Positions 9,756 through 20,149 of a stretch of DNA of 30,973 nt are shown in pieces. The notes beneath the pieces are model-generated. The model saw nothing but the letters and a program-made list of their open reading frames with translations, was not told the DNA's origin and did no database searches. Location: contig JAYMTF010000733.1 in the NCBI GenBank assembly GCA_036897485.1, forward strand, positions 1 to 30,973, given 5' to 3'. How positions within the stretch are numbered: position 1 is the first letter of the stretch; each line of letters starts with the position of its first letter. The position numbers and the translations under genes were made by a program. This stretch comes from Pelargonium nanum. Its lineage: Eukaryota > Streptophyta > Magnoliopsida > Geraniales > Geraniaceae.

Positions 9756-10070
9756 TAGAGGTAGACCTATTTTGCAATGCATGTTTGCTTCTCATTTTGA
9801 AAAGTCTCATGACATGCAAAAATTGTAAAAATAAGACCCGCCAAACAAGGCATGACATATATATATATATGTGTGTGTATATATATATGATAGCTACAAA
9901 CACCAACCAATAATATTTATATCCGCAGAGCTAAAGAAAAAGGAATCACAATATTCCAAGTATTCTTCCCTTTCTCACTAAACAGTTGATAAAATCATTT
10001 GCTGTTCTCCATCACCTAATTATGTTCCATCTTTATATATGTTTCATCACAAACAAGAGAAGAACTCATT

Positions 10071-10358
10071 CACTACAAGAAACATTGGCAAATTGCCACG
10101 TCATTTGCAACGTGATTCGCATATTTGCGACGTCTACGTGGTGTCGCAATATACCTCGTCGTAGGCCGTTTGCGACGCTGTTGGGATGACGTGGACGTCG
10201 CAAAACCGTGAGCAATGACGTCGCAAATTCGTAATGACGTGTCATATTTTTGCGACGTCCACATCATCGCAACGACGTCGCAATTACCATTTTTGCGACG
10301 TGGCGCGCATGACGTCGTAAATTTTGGATGTCGCATTTTTTGCTTGTTTCTTGTAGTG
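10071..10358. mobile_element. Miniature CACTA transposon, 288 bp
   Basis: It begins CACTACAAGAAAC at 10071 and ends GTTTCTTGTAGTG at 10358, a perfect 13-bp terminal inverted repeat. It is flanked by a 3-bp target duplication ATT (10068-10070 and 10359-10361). The interior carries about eight copies of a GCGACGTC-like motif in both orientations, the subterminal-repeat pattern of CACTA (En/Spm) elements where the transposase binds. No transposase is encoded, and the open frames across it are chance products of the repeats. Confidence 0.92.
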
Positions 10359-10479
10359 ATTGGCATGTTACAAACAATCGAAAAACATTTTCGAAACTTC
10401 TTATATATGTTTCCAAAGATCTTGTAGACGAGTGAAGGAGGAGTGTCACACACTAAATATCCGCTACCTTATTTATCAA

Positions 10480-11600
10480 TCAAAAAGTGACACGTATCTT
10501 GTAATAACTTAAGTCACGTGAGAAAATATAACTTTTTTTTTAGCGGGTGAGAAAATAAAATTTGGACACGAAGTATTCGAACTTATTAGGTTCTGAAACT
10601 AAGTTATTTAGTACTCTCATGCTATTGTTGACTTTTTGTTTTATTTCAAAAGAAAGAATTATTCGATTGTTTGAGTTTGTGGTTTTGAGTGAAATATTCT
10701 CTCAACAAACAAGAATAAATATTTGGTTGTTACAAATATATATTTATAATATTCGATTTCTCAACTTGCTTTTATAAGAGCCTATATAAGAAAATTGGCA
10801 TTTTAATGCTTTATTTTATTAAGTACATAACTTCTTTGATCACATTTCATCATCTTAGTCATAAATATGTTTTACTCCTTGTTGGTTGTTATTAGACAAA
10901 AGAATATGTAATTATATCCTGGAGGATAGTGCAATATACCCAGAATATCCTCTATCTCAGTTCCTAGAGCACACTTCAGTTTGTTTTTGGTTAAAAGTTA
11001 CTAGTTGAAATGACACATGACTCTCTTAAGTCATATGAGAAAATAGAACATAGACATGTAGTATTTAAACTTAGGTTCTAAAACTAAGTTATTTAATCCT
11101 CCAAGAAGCATTTGTTTCATTTCAAAAGAAATTGTTATTTGGTTGTTCAATATTTTCCAAGAAGCATTTGTTTGACTTTGTGATTTTTAGCGAATTATTC
11201 TCTCAACAAATAAAATTGTTCGGTTGTTACAAATATTTATGCAACTTCATTTTCTCAACTCACTTTTATAAGAAACTATACAAGAGCATTGACATTTTAA
11301 TGTTTTATCTTAACAAGTACACAACTTCTTTGTTCACATTTGATCATCATCTTTTCATAAATATCTTTTATTTCCTGTGGTTCTCAAGTCAATTTTTTTT
11401 GTTCTTGATCTTGCTTATATATTAAGCAAAAGAATCTATTGTATCCTGCAGGGAGAGAGTGCAATACCGCGAATTATCTTTTATCCTAACGCCTAGCACG
11501 CCTCATATTATTTTTACTTTACTAGTTTCTAGTTGAAATAACACGACTCTTCTAAGTTACGCAAGAAAATATAACTTAGACACGAAGTATCAGATTATTG
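10480..11600. repeat. Spacer repeat array B (about 2.6 copies of the ~485-bp unit)
   Basis: The same unit as at 6455-7215. A partial unit carries aaactaagttatttagta near 10600. Two fuller units have the marker (gg/ga)cattttaatg at about 10797 and 11291 (494 bp apart), and the block aaactaagttatttaatcc recurs near 11083. The last unit ends near 11600. The arrangement upstream of copy 2 mirrors that upstream of copy 1, showing that gene and spacer were duplicated together. Confidence 0.7.
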
Positions 11601-11726
11601 CGATCTCCGAGTGAAAATCTCCAGCCTAAGTTCCTCTATGATTTTATAATCTAATATGCTCATGTTCAGTAAATAATCAGTCTTTCTTTTGTTATTCAGT
11701 AGTGCAAATATGATATATATAAGATT

Positions 11727-12186
11727 ACAACTCCCGAAGACCAGAACAATGCATTGTCAAGGTTGATATGATGATATCTCTAGTGTTGTCAGAGTAACAA
11801 GTGTGTTAGTCGCTTGCTTCTCTTGAGGTCTCAGGTTCGAGCCTCGATTGGTATGCTTGCAAAAATTGGAGATTTGTTGTTCCTAGGAAGGAGATGACGG
11901 GATAAGAAGTGCTCGGTGTCCTTGCTCGAGGATGGAGAGTAGGATTCGCGTAGGATTCCCTTATAAACTGCAGTGGAGACTTTGATTTGGGTGGCAAGGC
12001 CAGCTGAGGAGATGGCATTTTGGATGTTTTGCATGGCTGGGACAAGATATTGTGCATAGGGATCTGAGGGTTTCACTTCATTTCCTACTGAAATGTATTT
12101 GAACCTCACATCACCATAGTTGTTGACATAGCTTTGGACCCAAGCATTGGCTGAATCTTGGCTAGAACCTGGGTTTTTTTCCATTA
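11727..12186 (-). pseudogene. GH17 glucanase copy 3, truncated pseudogene
   Basis: The minus strand from 12186 reads [20 protein letters not shown], then [20 protein letters not shown] and [20 protein letters not shown], clearly the middle of a GH17 barrel with the VGNE motif intact. It then degrades through NNKSPIFA, is broken by a SINE-like insertion (about 11800-11862), resumes as SDNTRDI and, in another frame, as LDNALFWSSGVV, and ends near 11727. The signal peptide, first barrel strands, nucleophile motif and C-terminus are missing. The spacing from copy 2 (about 3.1 kb between homologous residues) matches the array period. Confidence 0.85.
11797..11862 (+). mobile_element. SINE-like insertion inside GH17 pseudogene (copy C)
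   Basis: The plus strand carries cgcttgcttctcttgaggtc, then tcaggttcgagcctcgattg and gtatgcttgc. It matches the complete SINE at 8204-8298 and has the same B-box-like core. It interrupts the glucanase homology between the NNKSP block and the NTRDI block. No clear target duplication is left. Confidence 0.6.
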
Positions 12187-12512
12187 GATCACAATGGGAT
12201 CAAGAATATCGACCAATTCTTATGAGGCGTAATTACATTTACATACAAGAAATAAAACGCGGGACGAGAAACCAAATGAGCAAAGTAACAAACCAACTTT
12301 ATTTAGGGGAGATTCCCCCTCCTTTTCTCTTCTGCAGTGTTTGTATTTTTTTACTTTCATAAAAACGCAATAGACAGTAAATGGAAAACTGCTACTTTTC
12401 TTGTAAAAAATAGAACAAAATATAGATTATAATACATACAAGTAATTTCTTTGGGCAAAAATTGAGGTAAGGGCAAGAGACATGCCGCCTGCAGTTGCTC
12501 CATGGCTGATGC
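12187..12512 (-). other. 3' UTR / flank of the TPR-DnaJ gene
   Basis: No coding potential. AT-rich DNA lies between the pseudogene and the stop codon of the TPR-J gene and probably holds its 3' UTR. The polyadenylation site is not resolved. Confidence 0.4.
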
Positions 12513-15500
12513 TTACCAACGAGAATAGGAAGTTCCATACGTCTTCCAACTTTCCTGCCAATACCGCCTATTGCCACTCCTCTCGAATGGATACTTGCTG
12601 TAGGCATCTGATGCTTTTCTATGTGAGTTGCTTCCACTTCCATTGCCTGATTTCCTGAAGTTCCTCAATTCCTCTTCAAGATCGTATTCTGAGCGCTGCA
12701 AATAGAAACACAAAGCATTAGAGAAAAGAACCAAGTTGCTTGCGGAAATAATGAGCACATTACAAGATATGATAGCACCCGGACTCAACTAGGTTTTTCA
12801 ACAACAAAAAAAAATCTTTCATATTTTACTTCAAGCCCAAGTGGTAACAAAATTTCTAGTTAAATAACTTGGGTCTTTCTGATTCTAAGATCATGGTCGT
12901 GCTCTGCTTCAAGATGCCTCAAATATGAGTGCTGATAAAAGATACCTAAGTTGAAAAAATCTCCTTTATCTCAGCTTGCAGAAATGATAAACCCAAGAAA
13001 ATAAAAGACTAGCAAGGGAAGCATATACGACCAAATTTGGTTTCTGTTTGGATTTAAGAGATTCAGCCACACAATGTTTTCTAAAAACTAGAGAGCAGCC
13101 TATCCAAAAAAAAAAAGTAGACAACAATTATTGTATAATAAACCTTTGAAGTTGCAAGCATAGTAAAGGTGGCAAACCTTAGAGGCGTCTGAAAGAATTG
13201 CATAGGCCTCTCCAATCATTTTGAAAAGCCTATCAGCATCCTTGTAAACCTCCTGGGCGATTTCCTTCCAGAGTTGTCCCTCATCTCCACTTTCACTTTT
13301 TGCGAGGAACTGACCAGCCTAAATTCAGGAAGTCGGAAAATTAAGATAGATTAGTTGCAAGGATGACACCATGGTAGTCCCATAATTAGATAGAAAGAAT
13401 ATCAGGTGCAACAGCTAACAAACCTTGTCTGGATGATGTCTTAGTGCTGCCTTATGGTATGCTTTCTTAATATCGGATGCTGAATCAGATTGTTTGATCC
13501 CCCTGGCATTGAGAATTAAGATTGTTACAAATGAAAGAAATCTAGAATATGACATGCATGATGTCATGAAAATATGTTAATACCGCGATTTCTGAGAAAC
13601 TGTTAAAACTGATTTATTAAAGCTCTGGGCTTTCCCACCATATATCAAATATAACCAATGTAGTGTTTGGATTAAAAAAAAAAGTTGTTCAAAAATGAGG
13701 ATGGTTATGAGATTCTCATTCATGTGTGGTTCATGACATTTTGGTCATGAAAATGGTTTGAAATGAAAATTTCATTCCCGTTCCCATTTCAAAAATTTAA
13801 TCCAAGCGCTACCCCTATAGCTACTTAACTAAGAAGGCCTCAACCAAGTTAATTCAAAAAACTTACAAAATTCTGTATACATCCAAGGGGGTTCCCTTTT
13901 TAGCTTCTTCTTCCATTAGGGACATTCGCCGATGAGCTTGCCTTAAGTCTCTTGCATCACCACTAGATCTACTTTCTGTTGCAGGTGATTTTACCCTTTC
14001 ATCGTTCTGATTTTCCAAAATGGATACAAGTCTCTGGAGGTCACTAGCAGCTTGGGCATAGTCTCTGATCATCTCATGTAAAGTGGCTCTTCTAGAAACT
14101 GCCTGTAAAAAAGAATTACTCACCACACTTAGGATTAACTAATAGACCAAAAAACATATTGGATATAAATTCCTCCTAGTTAAGAAATGAGAAAATTGAA
14201 ACTTCCAAGGTGAGAAAGGTTGCTGTCTCTATACAATATTACACATCACAAAATAGCAAAGGTAATTTTCCATACAACAGAATGTACAACCTATTTCCTG
14301 GTGATGGCAAATTCAACAAGAAAAGAATCACTCACCACACTAAAGATTAGACTCAAAATACCTTTAGGCCACATGATAAGGCTAAGAGACTTGACAAAAT
14401 CACCAGATAAGTTTCTAACATTTTGCTAATTATATACTCTGATTATTTTATGGTATGCAAATGTCAAACATAGATTAAGATTATTCATTAAACAAAATGC
14501 TAACCCCCCACCCCCCCCAAAAAAATAATAATAAAATAATTAATTTGAGAAGTATAATGCTGTTAACACTACACAATAAAATGCAAACCTTTGCATAATT
14601 AGCATCAAGAGCTAAAGATAGACTGCAATCTGCAATGGCATCAGCAATTTGGCCCAGAGCTTGGTGCGCAGCAGCACGGTTGCAGAAACATATTGCTGAA
14701 AAAGGACGTGATTCGACATTGCTTGATAAAGCAACAGTATAATGCTCTATAGCTTCTGAATACCTTCCTGATTTAAATGCTTCATTGCCAGCATTCTGCA
14801 GTTTTGGGAAAGAGAGATAAAATACATAAATAATTTCAAGTACAACTGGCTATATATCACAATAAGGCATATAAGCTTTGCAACAAAGCTTGATTGGCAA
14901 GTTCAAATCATTGGACATGACAAATCAAATATTCATTAACATTTGAGAGTATTTAGATTCCACATTCATGCTTATGATTATATGAATCCTAGATGATATA
15001 GGCTTCGAATAACAGCAAATTGTGGAGTCCAATTTACTTGACAGAAAGCCACGGCAATATGAAACCACTTCACTACTTCTATGTTTGTACTTTTATTTTT
15101 CATTTTGAGTAAACATTTTTTTGTACTTAACGGTGCAACTTGATGTATACGCCACATATTACAATTGTCTTATAGTTTACCAATCAGCTTCTATGGCTTT
15201 TTTAAATACACGATTTCTTTATTAAATTGAGAGTACAGATCCAATAAGTCCTTGAAGAAAATAGGAACGGATAACATACCTTGCGATGTAGAAGTTCGCG
15301 TATGGTGACACCTAATGATATTGATGATTCCAGAATATTTAACCTATAACATTGACATTAGCATAGCATAAGAACTACAAAGAGATGGTTATATATCTTG
15401 CATTCTTGCTTAAGACTATTATAAGAGTTATGTATTACTTGTCACTGATGGTTCCAAACTGCTCTAGCTTCTCAAGTCTGTCAAGAGCTGTTTCAAGCCT

Positions 15501-18500
15501 TCCCATGTAGAAGTAAGACTTGGTTATGAAGAACCACCTCCAAAGTTTCCCTAATGAACTCCTTTCACAAGTAGAACCATCCACATTTGCCGACTGGATG
15601 TGAGTGCCTACTGATGCAAAATTCTTTTCAGCAAAAGAAAGTGTCTGCTCACACAGCTGAATCACCTCTTCATTCCTCCGCAGCTGAAAAAAACACACCA
15701 TAAATAAGGGTAGGGATGAGATAGAAACTTAAGGTGTCTAAATCAAGCACTTCATAAAGAGTAACTAACTGACTATCACCATATCAATGTCAACTTTGAG
15801 GAAAACAATACAAATTTCAAAAGAACATTTACCAAAGAAAGAGCCTCTGCTTTCATTTTAAGTAATTCTTCCGAGTACAAACTAATTGACAAGCTCTCAG
15901 CAATTATTTCCAGAGCCCTAAGTGCTGCATCAGATGTCTTCTGCTCCAGAAGTTTAGCAGAACGCTCCGTACACTCGGCCACTTTCTGCAAGTTAGGAAC
16001 AACACAACCAGTTTCCACATTAATGAGCTATCACAACAATGAATATTCATTCAGAGGAAATATATGTAACTCATAACACACACATATAGAAGACAGAACC
16101 ACATGGGTGCAATACATTCATTAATAGTAATCTCATGTGACAGCAATAAATAAATATTAAGCTTACTTTAAAAAATGAAATAAATATGTAATATCCAAGT
16201 AGTTTATATCGGGCATCCATAGAACCAACAAACGGTTGAGCTAAAAGTTCTGAGATCAACCAGGGATCCCTGAGAGTTAGATAGGTTCCTTGGACATATT
16301 TAAACAACAACAACAACAACAATAATAGAGAAGCCACAGTCGTATCTCTCTCTATGAAGTCCACTTATAAATTTATATGTTTTCCTTTATCCAGTAAGTA
16401 CAAGCGTTAGAGATATCCTCAAAGTGTTCCAAAAATGAGAACTCAAGTACAATTGTTATCGTAGAAAAAGTGCAGTACCTGAGTTTTATTTAGGCCATCA
16501 GCAGCTTCAACCATAAGTCTACGGTCCAAACACACATGACCTCCTGATTCCACACACTTGTTGAAACACTGCAATGCATTTTCAACTTCCCCCAACAAAA
16601 GATGACAGCTGAAATGAAATAGGATAAAAATACCAATAACTTAGACTTTGTATAAAGTCTCTTACTAACATGCAAATTACAAGGGGGAGAGGGTATATTA
16701 TAAATGAGTTCATGAGAACATCTATCTGTACTTTTGGCACTAGGCATGATCTATTCAACCGTCCGTGACGTTTTAGATTGATATTTCAGCCACCTTTATG
16801 ATATGTGGAGTTTATAATAAAGTAATAAACATAAAAGAAATTTCTTACGATGCACATTGATTGGTTGGCAAGTGTGAAGTGTTATTCTTACCATTAGTTG
16901 AAAGAAAACATTAGCAATTTCTCCATTAAACAGGTCATCAGAGTTATATAACACTTTCCTTAGACGTGTTTTATTAGATCCTAAACCTAAGAACAACCAG
17001 CTCTATAACCCTAATCCATCAGAAGTTGCGTTCAAAGGCAGAAAAGCACAGTAGTGAATGAGTAATTTCCAAATTAGATCCTGTTAGTTTAGCTAAACAA
17101 AATGAGTAGATACAAACATAAACAAGCAAACTAAAGAATATGATTGCTTATTATAGGTAAGATTTTAGCCACTAGTAAAAAAACATGGCATTCTTGTATC
17201 AAATGTAGTATAACCAAGGACTTACTTTGCAGCTCTCATTAGAACTTTCAGGAAGTTGGGATCCAGTGTGGCAGCAATTGTACAGTCCTCTAAGGCTTCC
17301 CTTATTCTTCCGAGAGACATCCGTGTTGCTGCACGGTTGCTATAGCATAGCACAAGTGGCTTCAAGCAGCTTCCAGATCTCTCACTAGAGGAGACAGAAT
17401 TTACCCCCCGTGTGTAATACTCCTCAGCTTTAGGCAGATAACCATTCTTATATGCTTGATTTCCCCTGAAACAAACAAATCATTGCACAAATGAACAAGA
17501 AAATGAATTTTCGAGGTCAAAAAGTATAATTACAATTGCAGAATAATAGTTAGGAACCACTATAAAGTATCTTAAAAGTGAATAGTTAGATAATGACAGA
17601 TGCACCTGAGTCTCCACTTCTCACAGATTTCCTGAATTGTGGCATTGGATGGGACAGATCCTTTCTTGACCTGTTCATCTACTTCACATTTGTTCTCCCC
17701 TTTGTCTTGGGATGCATTTTTTTGGCCCTGTGTTGTGTCAAAATGCAAAGAACCATTGGCCTGGGTGGAAAATTGGAGAGATGAAGATTCAAACTTAACA
17801 TTTGGACTTGGAGTGATAACAAAAGAATCACAACCAACTTTTGCCCGACTTTTCCTTCTCAGTCGCCGCCTAGTTGTAGGTGAACTACTTTGTATAGATG
17901 ATGACGCACAAAAGGAAAACTTTTTATCAGTTAAATCATCCAAACCTGAAGCAAAAGTAAACTTTTTGCCATCAGTTTCTTGCGTCCTTGCATTTGAGCA
18001 CGAATCATCTCTATTTCCAGTTGAAGCCACACCAACACTCGCGGTACTACAAAACTCCCCCATTATTGGGTTATCTACTGTAGTCTCAGCTCCTGACACA
18101 GTTCCTCCAACACGAGGATCAGCAGCAAACCATTGTTCGTGATGATATCGGCCTTCTTGTTTGCTTTGATTCTGATCACCTATCCTATCATATAGGTTCT
18201 CTCTTGGAGTAGCCAGGTCCTCATTTGTGAGGTTTGTAGTACCTAAGGTAGAAGGTCCACACTTCATGTCTAGGTGGGAGGATTCATTTGATGTCAAAGG
18301 AATTTCCTCTGCACTCTGATCAGCAGTTGTAGTTTCTTGATAAGGAGAAAAATCCATGGGTGAGTAACATCCAGCAGAGTCCGAGTTTTCTAGCAAGCCA
18401 CTTTCAAGAGGCACTTGATTGTGCCTAGCAGAATGCTCAACAACAGAAGGTTGCCTCAACTTTCCTTTCTTGTTCTTATATCTTTTGTCCCTAACTGACC

Positions 18501-19893
18501 TGCTCTTTGCACTAAAATCCAATTTTTTGTTAGCTTCAGGAAATATATTTGCTTTGAAGCCAGATGGATCCCACCTTGGTGTTTCAAAATCTGCAAAGGG
18601 TACTCCTAATCCATCTGGTCCCGTAGTAAAGCTAGAAATATTCTCCATTCCAACTCCACGTATGGGAGTTTCTTCACAAACACTACCAAACACAGGCTTA
18701 AGTCCATTATGTTTGCATGAGTTCATACTAGAGTCCTTTGCCTTCTCAGAATCATCAACATTCCCACAATTGCTGATGTTCAGTTTCTTCATTTCATCTG
18801 GAAGTGTACATTGTGGATTTGAGCTGAAAGCACCAGCCCCATTTCTACTGCTCCCAAATACAAAAGTATTTGTATGGTTGGAATCAGAGCCCAAATTACC
18901 ATCTTGCATCTTCCCATTATTCATTTCGTCTATACTGACCGACAACTTTTCACTAGAATTTCCATGAAAATTTGAATCTTTCAAACTACTACTATCAAAC
19001 ACAAAAGCACCCTTTTCATGACCGTAATCCGAATTGGAACTTCCAGCAGCAAATTTCAGCCTATTGAACTCTGCTTCAGTCTCTACTTCCACTGCTCCAC
19101 TAGATTTGCTTTCTTCCAAGTTTGAGTTTGATGCCATATTAGACCGTGTAGCATCAAACATAAAACTGTGATCACCGCTCTTCCTAAACTCAGCTTTGTC
19201 TCCATTCTCCATCTTTCCGTAACCAGATTTCCCCGTTTCATTAGCTGCTCTGTCTTCCATATTTGAAACACCAATAACTGTTTCAGCACCAAACTTAGTA
19301 CACTCACTCTCGGCCTTCATTTTCATCTTCCCCTTATCACCGAAAACAGATTCCCAGCCATTCTTACTAGACTGTCCCTTCTCGGAAATCGAATCTGATT
19401 TCGGATCACCCTGCTTGGAACCAAACACAAACCCTACATTCTCAAACGCACTAGACTCTGACTCTTTGTGATTGTTAATGTCCCCAGAATTCAAATTCTG
19501 AGCAGAATCATCTCTTTTCGCATTAAACACAAAACCCATATTGTTCTCAAACTTCGCATCAACATTTGAAAAATTGAGCCTAGCGGGTACAGGAAATGCA
19601 ATACTACCATTGCTCACTCCATCATAACTCACTGACCTGAACGGATTGAAGCCCGAATCGGTCTCGCTCGGCACGTTCCTCGACCGCGCTTGCTGAGACC
19701 CCACCTGCCTCCGAACCTTAACGAGCCTCGGCCGCGCCCCCCCGGGAGCCGCCGAGCCCGGCCGCGCCGCGCTCGGTGTAGCAAATTCGCTCGCAGTCTC
19801 AGCATTTGAGGAGTTCACGGTGGGCCGATTCTCGGAAGGCTTGGGGTGCGTGGACGCCATGGGAGATGGGAACTCCACCGCCGGCGGCGGCAT
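12513..19893 (-). CDS. TPR and J-domain co-chaperone, 1321 residues, 11 exons
   Basis: DnaJ protein with tetratricopeptide repeats, like Arabidopsis TPR15/TPR16; expected to recruit and stimulate Hsp70 and bind chaperone clients. Exons: 19893-17606, 17465-17226, 16608-16479, 15985-15833, 15683-15439, 15343-15280, 14795-14589, 14102-13867, 13502-13424, 13318-13178 and 12695-12513. All junctions are GT-AG and the total is 3966 nt, exactly 1322 codons including TAA. Residues 1-763 (one large exon) are low-complexity, with recurring F-x-F motifs. Residues about 755-1120 are TPR helices (GNQAYKNGYLPKAEEYY, NAGNEAFKSGRYSEAIEHYT). The J domain starts near 1180 (TPLDVYRILGIKQSDS) with HPD at 1211-1213 and an insertion before the last helix, ending AYAILSDASK. 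A second ATG 33 nt downstream (MASTHPK) could also be used. No lesions. Confidence 0.92.
13661..13811. mobile_element. hAT-like MITE in a TPR-DnaJ intron
   Basis: The ends tagtgtttggattaaa (13661-13676) and tttaatccaagcgcta (13796-13811) are inverted repeats with two mismatches, enclosing about 150 bp with no coding capacity. The TAGTGTTTGG end is of a type often seen in plant hAT-derived MITEs. No 8-bp target duplication is visible, so the boundaries are uncertain. Confidence 0.45.
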
Positions 19894-19913
19894 GGGGAAA
19901 TTGGGCGGCGAGA

Positions 19914-19986
19914 TTAGGGTTTTGGACGATCGGTGTGGAAAATTCAGGTGGAGCGAGGAGAGAAGAGAATGGGTCCGTTAGGGTTT
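19914..19986 (-). promoter_or_regulatory. Two telo-box motifs in the TPR-DnaJ leader
   Basis: The minus strand carries AAACCCTAA at 19922-19914 and again at 19986-19978, in the 20-95 bases upstream of the ATG at 19893. Telo-boxes near plant transcription starts are known from genes of translation and proliferation. A role here is inferred only. Confidence 0.45.
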
Positions 19987-20149
19987 GGCTTGAAGTTGAA
20001 GTCGATGTTATTTATGCGTAGTTTGAGTGAAAATGGGAAGGGCTGTGATCTGAGTAATGTCTGGTTCGGTTGTGAGACTGTAATGTTTGAAATTTTAAGT
20101 TCACTTCACGTCTCTCCTAAGAGAAACCAAATGGGAACGTGAGGATGTG

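Noticed and set aside
9857..9892. AT/GT microsatellite as a possible functional element
   Set aside because: Ordinary simple repeat; similar runs occur near 6432, 22389 and 27960.
10073..10453. 126-codon minus-strand open frame and overlapping frames at 10.0-10.45 kb
   Set aside because: They lie across the miniature CACTA element; the repetitive GCGACGT motifs keep frames open by chance. No protein family is recognisable.
12187..12400. Continuation of GH17 copy 3 toward a signal-peptide exon
   Set aside because: Similarity stops abruptly at about 12186; the following DNA shows no glucanase text in any frame.
17639..18967. Plus-strand frames of 167 and 182 codons
   Set aside because: They are antisense to the large first exon of the TPR-DnaJ gene, whose exon set sums exactly to one open frame.
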